The notes below the pieces were generated by a model. That model was not told the origin of the DNA. It ran no database searches and saw nothing but the letters and a program-made list of their open reading frames with translations. Shown one piece after another: positions 1 through 38,920 of a stretch of DNA of 64,000 bases. The DNA comes from Luscinia megarhynchos (taxonomy: Eukaryota > Chordata > Aves > Passeriformes > Turdidae). Location of the stretch: positions 64,337,352-64,401,351 of the forward strand of contig JAPFBE010000003.1 in the NCBI GenBank assembly GCA_034336665.1, written 5' to 3'. The first letter of the stretch is position 1; each line of letters starts with the position of its first letter. The position numbers and the translations under genes are program-made.

Positions 1-2627
1 TTCCTTGCTCTCACACACACCAGAAACCACGACACACTTTATTTCCCATACCAAATGTTGTATTATTAATACAAAAAATAAAAGTAGCAGCAAAAAATAG
101 TCCTTGACACACAAAGAGTTTAGACAATAACTAAAAGTACCATTGACTTGAGAACATGCAAAAGTGTGACCTGCAAAGTCAAAAACTATGTTGTTTCCAA
201 GGCAGCACTTTGTCTTGGACATAGCATTAACACTTTCAGCAAAACAAAATAAAGACAAAACAAAAGAGACCTCAGATTGTGGAAGGACCCAGGTTAGTGA
301 AAACTGCACTATGCTTCTTTGAAAGCCACAGGTTTTGGGCTGGTCAGTCCCTTCAGAAGGTCTACCTTTCTACATGTTCTTCCAAGACTGAAATGAAATC
401 CAAAGACAAAAAACCCTTAAAATCACGAGGAGTAGCTGTTAGTTCTGAAAGGACATTTATTTTTAACACATAAACAGAATTTACAAGCCAACTTTTCAGT
501 AACATATGGAATAAATTTGCTATATTCATGTAAGAAAAGCCTAAAGACTTTAGATTTCAGTATTGGTTCAAAGTTTTGGATTTATTTTTCATTTATAGCA
601 TATGTAAACACATAGTAATGGATGAAAGAAAGAAAATAAAAAGCCAAAACAAAAGGCAAGTAAATTCTCATACAACAGCTTTCTGAATTCTCTAAACAGA
701 AAGGAGGTACGGTGACTCTATCTGGAAAGCAACTAAAAGAAAATGGCTTTGAGTCAATGTTCTCCTTAACAGACACACTTGAAGGTCATAAAGATGAAAA
801 GCAAAGGCTGCCAACAGCTGGAAACAAACTTATATTCTCAAACAAAATTATGACCTGATATATAAGACAAAGTTACATCATAAGGATACTTGGCCTTCCC
901 ACCATGTGATTTTTTCCATGCTCTGTCAGTTCAGCAATATTTAATCTGACTTCTTTTCAGAACTACTTATTTATTACAAAGACTATTATTTATACTGAAC
1001 ACCATTTTAAATAGACTTAAAACAGAGACATATTGAAGGATTTTAAAATTTTAGGCACACAAAGATAATTACAATACAATAACATTCTTTCTGGGCTTGA
1101 GGGAAATAAAATGAAGGGCCCTGCTGTCAGATACTGCACTTATCAGTTATTAATTTTACTACAGTTAAAACTAGTATTAAATAGCTTAATCCAGACTTCC
1201 TTTAAAAGTCTCACTGCAGAGGAGTCCCAACTGCCATTTCATGTGCATTAACTGGAAGTATAGCTCAGCACAATCACCATTTGGTATTTGCTCAATCTGT
1301 ACAGAAACCCTGCAGCTGGCTAAGTTCCTGATACCAGAGCTCACCTGACACCCAGAATGCTGCACTTGGGACTTATCAGAAGAAATGTGCTCCTGATGGC
1401 TCTGAAAACTCAGCACCTATTTCATGCATAATAAACCAGATAAAGTGTTCCTCCAGGCTCAGGCCTTTTACCTTAAGATCTCAATTCTTGAGGCATGTTC
1501 AGAGCACATGCAGTGTAGCAGTCTCTCCATAAGGGAAGATTGAAGTGTCCCTCTTTCCATCATTGCACCCTGATTAGAGTGATTAGCAAAGATTTGTATG
1601 ATGGACCATTTAAGTCCACTCCTTTCTTGGGTGATTAAAGATACTGTTCCTGCTGTCCCAGGGAACCCCCTTACCACAGCTCTAGGATATTCAGAAAAAT
1701 ATGTTTCTAGCATAAGACAACATGAGGGAAGAATGGGAAAAATGGGAGTTCTTTTTGTTACCTCCATTCAAATTGGGCCATATTTCATTATCAAGAAAAG
1801 GTTTTTCAAACTAGATAGGGAGAAAGAACATGGAAGACAGTGAGGAAAAAACCCAGAGAAAGGACTGATAAATGTGGATGTAATCTTTGATCATGTTTTG
1901 ACAGCAAGGTACTGATGTTGCCCTCATTTTGTTACTATGGCTTTACCTTCAAAGGAATTCCTGTTCCATGATCCAGCTGCAGAGAAACTGGGAAATGTTA
2001 TGATTAGCAACACTGCTGTTTACAACAATTTCAACAGTGCAGTGTATATGATTTCCCAATCAGCATGTTGGCACTCATGAAACATCCATAGGTACTTAGC
2101 TCTGCCTAACATAATTGCAGTATGTTTCCACTAGAAGAATGGGCATGCCAAAGCACGCACTTGCCCTGCCCCTTCAGCAAGGTGACATAGCATGGTGTGC
2201 ATGGTAAGCTCATCACCTCCCAAAAAAGAGAACCTTGGGCCAGATGCCAGTTAGATGGCAGAGACCTGTGCATGGGCTCCATCTCCCAGAGCTTTGAAGT
2301 GGCTCACACACCTCTCTGCATGTCAGATAGGACATGCACTGAATAACTTCAGACCCAAAGATGCTTTCACATGGGCAGCTGCTGAACCCTCTGTGTCTTA
2401 ACATGCTGCCTCTGGATGCTCACACTCCCAAAGCTCTAACTGCTTTGATTTCTTTTATTACTTTTATCCATATCAGACAGCCTTCCATGCTTTCTCAGGC
2501 TTGCCTTCTTAGTTGGAGACAAAATTATTTGTCAGCAAAGGATCCACAACGCACATAACCCACACCTTGTCTTGGGACTCAGCAATGCAACAAAGAAAAG
2601 TGCTATTGAGGACCACAATTCCTTGCC

Positions 2628-2870
2628 ATGGCCAATTGCAATAAGGAGGGTCTAAACCTGCTATGCATTACCTCTGAAGAGAGGAAAGGTCTAAGATCTG
2701 AAAGACTAATACCCATTGGCAAGGCTACACTGTGCTACAAGTGGGATGACCAACAATGGATGAAGAATTTCCTCACACAGAGGGCCACCTTTCGAGTTCT
2801 CTGTGGAAAACTGGCCCTGGATATCCACTCTGAGACCAGCCCACAAGACACCAGCCCACCTCAGCAGAGA
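2628..2870 (+). pseudogene. Possible PIF/Harbinger (HARBI1-like) transposase remnant
   Basis: The frame from 2628 contains the stretch WDDQQWMKNFLTQRATF followed by RVLCGKL. This resembles the N-terminal part of Harbinger transposases and HARBI1-like proteins, where a D-x-x-W-x-x-x-F segment is followed by R-x-T/S-F and a hydrophobic helix. The frame runs on to 2963 but loses resemblance after about 2870, and no DDE nuclease domain follows. If real it is a short decayed piece of a DNA transposon. The match is from memory and short, so a chance resemblance is possible. Confidence 0.3.
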
Positions 2871-5800
2871 AAAAGCTTGTCATTCTTTATTCTTCACTTC
2901 ATTACCCCAACTTTGGCCAAATACCAAATTTGGATAACCAAATTAGTTTCAGAAAGCTTCTGACATGCAGGATGGTGTATAAGATTGCTCAGATTACCAA
3001 CTACACAATATACACATAACTACCACATAGCAGCAATGTTGGATTATTTTTGGCATAAGTATTAGGACAGAGATGCACTGAACAAGTAACTCTTCTTAAA
3101 TTGAATGTCCTGAAAGAAATATAATGGGAAAAGTAAAATGTGAGAGTCAAAAGGCTTAAACAACAGAAGCTTCAACAACACAGTTTATTCATACTGCAAC
3201 ATGGGGTGGCTCAGCCAGGCCTGGCAAAAAAACCTCATTAAATTATCCTGGACTGTCAATGTGCTACAGCAAAAGTTCAATAAAGTTTACAGTAATAAAT
3301 AATCACAACATATATCACCCTTCCTGCTGACAGAGATAGGTAAGTTTGTTCTTCACCATCTTACAATATTGTGAAAAATTTAGGAGAGTCCACATCACTT
3401 TTCCTAATTTTGGTTCACTGAGACAAGTTGAAAACAAATCCCAGCACACAGCCAAAAGGATTTCCTTTGCTAGGGAGTATTAACAAATGTACAAACCCAT
3501 CACATTGCATTCTCCTGCAAATACTGGTATCAGACCTACTCAGAAACATAACAGCAATTTCCATTGCTCAAATTCAATCAAATTCTGTAAGTGTGAGATT
3601 TCAAAAGAATAATTAAGCTAATTATCATGGAAAAAATCTCAGTTACTCTGGATAAAAACACAACTGCGTATGTGAAATTTTTTAAATTATTGACTTCTTC
3701 AAAAATTCAGAAAAGGAAGGATGTCTCACCCTCTGAAAAATTATAAACACTATCAGACCTTTCAAACGTCTTGCTCTCAGCCTAATGTTCAATTTTCTGG
3801 CTCTCCCACAGTCCCTTCCATCTGTGGCTTTTGCAGCTTCACTACTCCAGAGCCACACATGGCAGATGTCACATGTCAACATGACCTGGGATTTGTGACT
3901 ACTGGTTAGGAAGCATGGCTACTGGGCTGGTAGAATGCCAGCAAAGCCAGGAGCACAATCCCACTGGATGTGCCTCTATTGCAGCCACAGCCCTTCCCTG
4001 CAGCACCCCCAGCACTCACTTGGAGCACACCTACTCCACAGGCAGGTGCACACCCCTCCTGCAATGCCACTGCAACAGCAAGGAGCTCGTGCAGCTGTTC
4101 TCACTCAGGCACACATCCATAACACACGTAGACAGCAAAATGAGAAATGAGTGCTGTGTGTTAAAAGTCTGGTCACTTGAGAGAGATGTCTCAGATACTT
4201 TAGATGCTGATCTCATAACAAACAACAGCAAAGAAATGAGCATCATTGCCAGTCTGAATGAGTACTAATTTCTCATCTCTTCAGGTTGCCTGTTCTTGTC
4301 ACAAGGTGCACCCGGCCTTCTCAGGCACACAGTCAATACAGGAGGCAAAAGAATGTTTTCTTCCTTACACTAGAATCAATATGAGGCTCCTCATCTGCCT
4401 TCCCTTGGCTTTGATATACACTGATGTAGTCAGAGTGTTAAGCCTTTGTACAGGTTTGCCATGAGCTTAGTAACTCTCTTTGCCTTAGCATGCATGGATT
4501 TTACAAAAGGAACACTACTAAAGAGCAGAATAAAATATGAACAAAGTACTGATCATGTGCTGCATTTTAGTTATTCATAATAAGATGAAATCAGTTCCTA
4601 TTACCAGAAAGAAGAGTACACAAGTGCCAGGACCATGGGTGAAATGCAATGTTGAAGACCTAGCCCCTGCTTTGGATTACAAACCATCAGTAACCCCTTC
4701 CTTTAAAATGTTGCTGAGAAGGTTATGGGACTTGTTCTACAGAACTAAGAAAAATTCCTCACGCCTGTCTCTGATCTTCTTTAAGTAGACAATTAGATAA
4801 CCAATGTCTAAAATGCAATCACAAAGCTGGAACTAAAACTGCAACATTTAATAGAAATTTAGAGATATAATAATTAAAAGACAGATTAGATTTTTTTGGT
4901 CATTGCTCTATAATTCTGTAATAACCATGAACCTGCCAAACTGACCTACTTCAGCATTAGTAAATACAACGGATCATTTAACATTAGATGAATTATATAA
5001 CATATTCCAACTTTCCATAATTTAGAAGTCTCTCACAAAACTCTCACTTCTGGCAACCTCTTAAGAGATTTCTCCCTAGCTGATTTTTAACCACTTTCCT
5101 TAGCAGTACAGCCCTGACCTCTAGTGGGTTCAGTGAAACAATATTGCAGGCAGGACAACATGCTAACGTGGTTTCATAAACAATATCATTTAAACCTGGA
5201 AAATGTAGAAGTTACAGCAAAGCCATGCAATCAGCCAAGGAATAGCTGTTTTACTAAACAGATGAAAATTAATTGCAGGCTAATGGCAGGACTGTGCCAT
5301 ATGCCAACATCCATCTGATTGATGAGGTGTTTTGATTCTCAGCAGATGACTGCTCATTCTCATTGGGAGTTCTGTAGTAGGTAAACCTCATTATTAGTCT
5401 CTTAGTTATCTGCAAAGTCTGCTTGACTTATCTTTTTTTTTTTTGCTAACTTACCTTCAGACCAAGATATACCTATGATTGGATTCAGAAAAACAAGTAA
5501 AAAAGGTTAGGGATAAGCACATTCCAATTTTTCCATAATCTAAGAATTAGATTAAGACCTGATTGCTGCAAAGGTTTATGAACCTTTATTACATGCAGTA
5601 AAAATTTAACACTTACATGATACACTCCAGTAACTCAAAGACTGAGGATCTTAGGTTTCCTGTTATTTTTATCCCACAGTGAAAATTAAATCCAGAGCTC
5701 TGAAAAGATTACTGAAATTATTTTCCAATTAAGTATGGGAGACTTCCACATAAAGACTGCAGAAAATATGCAAGAGACAACATTAAATTCAGCTGCCTTC

Positions 5801-6110
5801 ATTGAGAAGGTCAAAGAAAGACACAAAGTGATGGGAATGAGGTCTGCCTCTTCCAAATTCCTAACAAAGGGTAAATGATGCATGGACAGCCTTAACAGGA
5901 CAGCCACAGATACTCTGCCATGCTCCCTTCCTACATGTTCTATAGTCTCCACACAGAAGTTTTGAAAGTACTCATACAGTTGATTCTCTTCATCATATTA
6001 TGCACCTGCACTACTGAATATAATGTTGTTCTCATTTGCTGTGAACTAAGCAAATGGGAATCAGACCAAACTAGACAGACAGAACATAACAAGGGTGCCA
6101 CTATTGGAAA

Positions 6111-6176
6111 GAATAAGAATAAGAATAAGAATAAGAATAAGAATAAGAATAAGAATAAGAATAAGAATAAGAATAA
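6111..6176. repeat. (GAATAA)n hexanucleotide microsatellite
   Basis: Eleven uninterrupted copies of GAATAA run from 6111 to 6176. The apparent KNKNKN and SYSYSY open frames on the two strands come from this repeat and are not genes. Confidence 0.95.
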
Positions 6177-9071
6177 AACAAAAATACTTCTTCCAAAGGG
6201 TTACAAATGTGCTGCACTTTCACATAATCTGTAAAAGTTAAAAATGCAAATATGCAAACATGTTTTCCAGATTCTGAGTTCTGCAAGAGAAAGGCCAACA
6301 AATCTGTTACTTATAAAGTCTGGACTACTCAGTCAAAGCAGCCCATCCAAAAATTAATTATGTAGAAATAGTGCATTTCTTTGCTTATTCATTACAGAAG
6401 CCACTCAATAAAAGATGCGATTTTTTAATATCTTAAGGAGAAGGAAAATGTCCTATTTCTATCCTTTTTTACAGATTTAATTCAATAGCTACATTAATTT
6501 TGTTCATAATCAAAGCACATATATTTTGCCAAATGAGAATAATTGGACAAAAATTTCTAGGGATCCTGAGGCTGCCCTTAACTTTTTGTACTGCAATTCT
6601 TGCATTCAGACATCATTGTCTTAATTAGAGGGCCTTGTTTTATAGATCCACTCTGGTTTGCCATGGCAACCTCACTGTTTAGTTGATTGCTTTGACTGGT
6701 CATGTTGGATCAACTGATATTGGACAAAATTCTCTTCCCAGAAATACTCTAAATATAATGGTTTCATTGTAAGCATCCCTTCATGCACTAGTAAGCTAGG
6801 TAAGTTTGGCATCATAGACTCAAATTTTTTGGCTATATCTCTATTGCATTAAGTTCTCCTTAAAATGCCTTCAGTGCCAAACTCCTCCAACCACAGGTTC
6901 CTTGGCTCTTGGAAAGAATATGACACCTATCCCAAATCCAAATGCAAACAACAGATTGACTCAGCATCATGAGACATTAATTATTATAAGCACGCTTTGG
7001 CATTCTCATAATGGGTTCTATGTAAGGCCATGGCAAGAAAAGGACTAGCCAGAGCAGCCTTCCTATATAAAGTACAGCCTGGACTGCAAAGCTTCCTCAG
7101 GCCCCAGCTTCTGTTGCCTTGCCTGCCTCCAGATTATTAGGGAGCCAATCTACTCTGATCACTGTCCATGTCCTGAGTTCTTACTTCCTTCTCCCTGCCT
7201 TTCTCAAGAAAATAGAAAAAACTGCATCCAAAAACCAGTCCTAGCAGCCTCAGCCTCTGGCTTACTCTCTGTGGCTCACAATATTTCAGACTTACCATCT
7301 CTATTATATCTCCTTGCTTATTTGCTCAGGACTGTTAGCTCCTGAATTAATTCTCTGATAGTCACATTTGTGTACACAATTACAAGCAAGCCTTTACCCA
7401 CTTTATCTCCTTCTGAACAGCTTTTGCTGTGTCTAATAGGAACTGTCAAGTTCAAACAAGTGGGGAACAACAAAGAAGGAATGGAATTAAAAGTACAAAA
7501 TTCAGAAAATCAAGGCTGTTTTTAAGGTGTCTCTACTAAGCATCTCAAAACTGAGATAAGAACTTGCAGAAAGGCTCAGTTTGTGATGGAGACATAATTC
7601 TAGGTGTCTCTATGTGTTAAAGCTCACATAGTCAGAGGAACTCTTCGATGCAGCCAAGAAGTCCCAAGGCAGTGACTTGGTTGACCAGCAGGAGGCTGAC
7701 TAAGACAGGGGGTAATGTCTCCAGCTGAAGAACATGGATCTCCTTCAAGTTCTATGCTATATTTGCCAGTCCTCTAAAATTCTATTTAAACAATCAAATC
7801 AGAAGTACCTGCCTACCAAAGAATGGATGGCTATACCTGACAAGGTGTATCTAACTTTAAAAGTAAATGGAAGCCATGGGATTTCTTCATGTCTGCAAAT
7901 CATTTAAGACCTGAATACAGATGTACTTTACCAGGGTAGGAAATATTACCATAAGGATTTATAACTGCTCACACAGAAAGTCAATGACATAACTGATTTA
8001 GAATTCAGGAGTTCACAGCTGTTTGCCCTAAGTTTCATCCACAGGCCCACAGTCTGTCTCACTTGAATGAAGTAGCATTTCTATTCACAGCATGCTGCCA
8101 TTTCTTTTTAATGTTTATACTCAAATGAGAGAGATCATACTTGAATCGACTGTCTCAGTCTCAGGATATAAATCTGACTCAGATTCATAGGCCTGAAAGC
8201 CATTTAATTTTAAAAGAGCATAGGAAAATGAAAAACAGCTTTGCAATCTTGTACTGGGACAGGTGTATCCATACGGCTACAGAACTCTGGTACTCCCAGG
8301 CATACAGCACAGAAATTTAGAAAAATTTAGGTTAAAAGGATGGCACAACTGCATCCTCAAAGGAGATTCAAAGTTGGATCAAATGCAGCTGCTGAACTGT
8401 TGGACCATGCAGATATTTAGTCGTAGATAAACCAAGGAAGAACTGCCACCTGCTTTCCTGCTCCAGGACAGGATTCTGGTCATCTTTTCTCTGGTGTTCA
8501 GGAGCAAAATGAGCTCCTAAAAAATCAATAAACTAGCCTTCCTGTTGCTAAAAATAGGGTGTCCAACTTATTTATGCTCACAGCTGAAGAGCACTGACCT
8601 CATCAGATATTTTTATTCTACGCACTGAGAACCTCTGAGAGGCTCAAGACACCACCGGTAATTGATTGCCAACATTTTGGCTACACTGTGACACACAGAA
8701 GGGCTGCTGAGAACCCAAAGCTGAAACCAAAACAGTGTCAGCACCAAGACAGAGCACCCGGGTGGTCTATGAGAAGCACTTCACTCTATCCAAAGCTTCC
8801 TGGAGCTCCCAGTGTCTACATTTCCTCGAGTTTTCAAGTCATCCTTTGTCAGCACCACAAGGGGTTAACAAAGGCACTGAAGGCGTGGTGTTAGGTGTGG
8901 TTTTTCCTATAGGACTGGCTGCTGGACCACAGCGCAGCACGTTTGCTCATTGCTCTGAACAAATAAATTATGGCTCAGCCAGAAGTGCTAGAAAGGTCTG
9001 GGAAAAACATGCTGCAACATGTACAGTGTGTGGTGTCGATGTGCCTGGCAGAGCTCGAGTATGGATGCTCA

Positions 9072-9215
9072 AGGGCTCCCCACGGAAGTGATTGCAGCAC
9101 CAAGCTTGACAGAGCTTAAGGAGTGTTTGGACACCGCTCGCACACACGGTGTCACTTTTGGGGACCGTCCAGGGGATGGACACGCCAAACCCCTTCAATT
9201 ATCCTGAGACACACA
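9072..9215 (+). mobile_element. CR1 LINE 3'-end fragment
   Basis: The sequence ggctccccacggaagtgatt, then gcagcaccaagcttgacaga and a gtgtttggacaccgctcgca segment, follows the avian CR1 3' end in the same order as the copy at 47560-47815. The usual CR1 tail is degraded. The fragment is 5'-truncated, as most CR1 copies are, and it stops just before the SUPT20H CpG island. Confidence 0.75.
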
Positions 9216-9240
9216 GAAGCCTATCCCGACCCTCGCAAGG

Positions 9241-9640
9241 GCATTAAAGCCGCGGCTCGCAGGCCCGCCGGGCTCTTCACCACGCCCCGCCCGCGCCCTC
9301 AGCGCCCCGGCCCGCGCCCGCCGGTCGCCAGGGCGCCGCCCGCCCCTTCCGGGCGCGCTCGGAAGCGGCGGGGCGGAAGCGGCCGGGCGCCGCGGCGGGG
9401 CGGATGCGCGGCCGGGCGGCGGGGCCGCTGCGCCGGGGGCTCCGCGGAGAGGCCGCCAGGTACCGGCGCTCGGCGGGCGCGGGGGACGCGCCGAGCCGGG
9501 GAGGGGCGGCGGGGCCGGGGCCGGGCCGGGCCGGGCGGGGGGCGGGCGGGACCCGGCCTGCGCCCTTGGCGGAGCCCGGCCCTGCCCTTCGCGGCCGCTG
9601 CTGCCGTCGGTGCCTGCGCTGCTCGCTCTCCGCCCCGGCG
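9241..9640 (+). promoter_or_regulatory. SUPT20H: CpG-island promoter of SUPT20H
   Basis: Base composition changes sharply here to GC-rich, CpG-dense sequence. It includes several GGGCGG (Sp1-type) boxes and ETS-type motifs (cttccggg near 9347, cggaag at 9360-9380), and no TATA box. The first good splice donor on the + strand (gccag|gtacc, exon end 9459) lies within it, so transcription probably begins at about 9350-9440. Long open frames on both strands here are a by-product of the high GC content. Confidence 0.8.
9400..9459 (+). other. SUPT20H: SUPT20H putative first (non-coding) exon
   Basis: This is the inferred 5'UTR exon, ending at the donor gccag|gtacc (GT at 9460-9461). The 5' end is a guess from the position of the CpG island. 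It contains an ATG at 9404, in a frame not joined to the protein. Confidence 0.4.
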
Positions 9641-9676
9641 GGGCCAGCAAAATTTTTTTCATTTCTTGATTGACAG

Positions 9677-9783
9677 CTCGCTGTGAGTCAGTTTTAAGCC
9701 AAACAATGGTAGAAGACACCGCTAGTGGAGGTGTTGGCTATGGAATAACACCTTCTCAAAAGCAAAACAAAAGAGCTGATGCG
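9677..9783 (+). other. SUPT20H: SUPT20H candidate alternative 5' exon
   Basis: A pyrimidine-rich tract with an acceptor (cttgattgacag|ctcg) and a donor (gatgcg|gtatgc, GT at 9784-9785) frame this candidate. An ATG at 9706 opens 26 codons (starting MVEDTASGGVGYG) that reach the donor in phase 0. Joined directly to the exon at 12222, they read straight into QQALELALDRAE. If spliced instead to 10170 the frame stops after eight more codons, giving a short upstream ORF. I cannot tell from sequence which, if either, is used. Confidence 0.4.
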
Positions 9784-10169
9784 GTATGCTAAACACTCTG
9801 CTTTTCATTAAATGTTTTAGCCTCCTGTGCACCTGAAGATGTGACATTTGGGATAGTCTAGGTAGACTGCTGCAATAGAGAAAAGTGTGTGTACATTTAC
9901 ATGCTTATTGCTTTACTGTTGGACAAAACTAATGTAAAACGATTGTGAAAGTAGTAGTACTCACTGGAGTGAGAACCTCTGCACTAGCAGCGAATGGAAC
10001 CACTTGTTCCTACTCCTGGAGCAAAGGAAACTATGCAAATGAGATTTAAGTATAATTAACCACCAGTAGTGTTGTATTTGATAAAATACCCATTTGATAC
10101 CCAAATTTGATAAATACCCATTTAGTTTCTCAGTGGTATTTTTTTTCTCCTTGAATTTTTTGTTTTCAG

Positions 10170-10264
10170 TACCCCAGGTCTGACCATCAAATATGATTCT
10201 TTGCCTGGTACACGAAACTCCTTAAGTACTTATTTTGCCATTTGGCCACATGGCTTCCACTACA

Positions 10265-10267
<3 letters not shown>
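10170..10267 (+). CDS. SUPT20H: SUPT20H exon carrying the start codon
   Basis: The exon lies between acceptor tgttttcag (AG 10168-10169) and a consensus donor gtaagt at 10268. Its last three bases (10265-10267) are ATG, which joins the next exon to give M-QQALELALDRAE, the start of the mammalian protein as I remember it. The other 95 bases are 5'UTR. Confidence 0.8.
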
Positions 10268-38385
<28,118 letters not shown>

Positions 38386-38804
38386 GCCTTGCCTCCCCCC
38401 CAAAAAAAATTGATTCAAAGGGTTTGGTTTTTTCCAGATTATTAAGGAAAAGACTTAAAATTTAATTAGTGTTTTATATTACTGGTGGGAAAATGAACTT
38501 TTGACATTACATTAAAAGAAATGAACTGATTTTGAAAGCCAACCTTACAGAACTTAGAAATTTCATCTATAAAGTGGCTAGGATCTGGTTTCCTCAAGTC
38601 ACTTAATTTTTTAACAGAATGTTTTATCTTGTATTTTTTACCACTCAACAACATTGTACATAGAATAAGGGTGAAAAACATTTTAGAAAAAATGAACTTT
38701 GTAAATGTAGTATTGGTATTTGTTTATTTAGTATAAAAAGTTTGTGAACACTGTAACAAATACAATTTTTACAAATCCATTTTTGAAAAGAGCTCTCTTT
38801 TTGT
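38386..38804 (+). other. SUPT20H: SUPT20H 3'UTR, overlapping the EXOSC8 3'UTR region
   Basis: Between the SUPT20H stop and the EXOSC8 stop lie 419 bp shared by two convergent genes. No canonical AATAAA occurs on the + strand. ATTAAA at 38511-38516 is the best variant signal, and a site further on inside EXOSC8 sequence is possible. The end of this UTR is therefore uncertain. Confidence 0.6.
38723..38728 (-). terminator. EXOSC8: EXOSC8 polyadenylation signal
   Basis: tttatt on the + strand is AATAAA on the minus strand, 77 bases past the EXOSC8 stop codon. It predicts a short EXOSC8 3'UTR of about 100 nt that lies inside the 3'UTR region of SUPT20H. Confidence 0.6.
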
Positions 38805-38920
38805 TCACTTGGGTGTTATACTTTTTATTACTTTGTCTATCAGCTTCTTTATTTCTTTGTGTCTTGTAATTGCTCTGGTGATACAGTCCTGAAGCTTGGC
38901 TCCTGTAAGAGGACTTCCAC
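38805..38920 (-). CDS. EXOSC8: EXOSC8 last coding exon
   Basis: 116 nt ending in TGA at 38807-38805. Encodes [20 protein letters not shown] and the C-terminal helix [17 protein letters not shown]. Confidence 0.96.

Larger units (their letters stand above)
1..9071. other. Intergenic region upstream of SUPT20H
   Basis: This is AT-rich sequence with only short open frames, none of which matches a family I recognise apart from the possible Harbinger remnant at about 2628-2870. It holds a GAATAA microsatellite at 6111-6176 and somewhat GC-richer patches near 3880-4100 and 8690-9070 that I cannot assign. A TATA-like string (tatataaag, 7064-7072) occurs but has no supporting gene. In human the region beyond the SUPT20H 5' end is gene-poor towards POSTN, which fits. 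Confidence 0.6.

Noticed and set aside
3915..4268. 117-codon + frame in the upstream region
   Set aside because: No recognisable domain, no supporting splice sites or promoter; codon content looks random.
6101..6301. Frame encoding a Ser-Tyr repeat on the minus strand
   Set aside because: Translation of the GAATAA microsatellite.
7064..7072. TATA-like element tatataaag in the intergenic region
   Set aside because: No transcribed unit or open frame follows it; TATA-like strings are common in AT-rich DNA.
9123..9719. Overlapping 187-codon (+) and 174-codon (-) frames at the SUPT20H promoter
   Set aside because: Both are GC-driven, low-complexity frames in a CpG island without homology.
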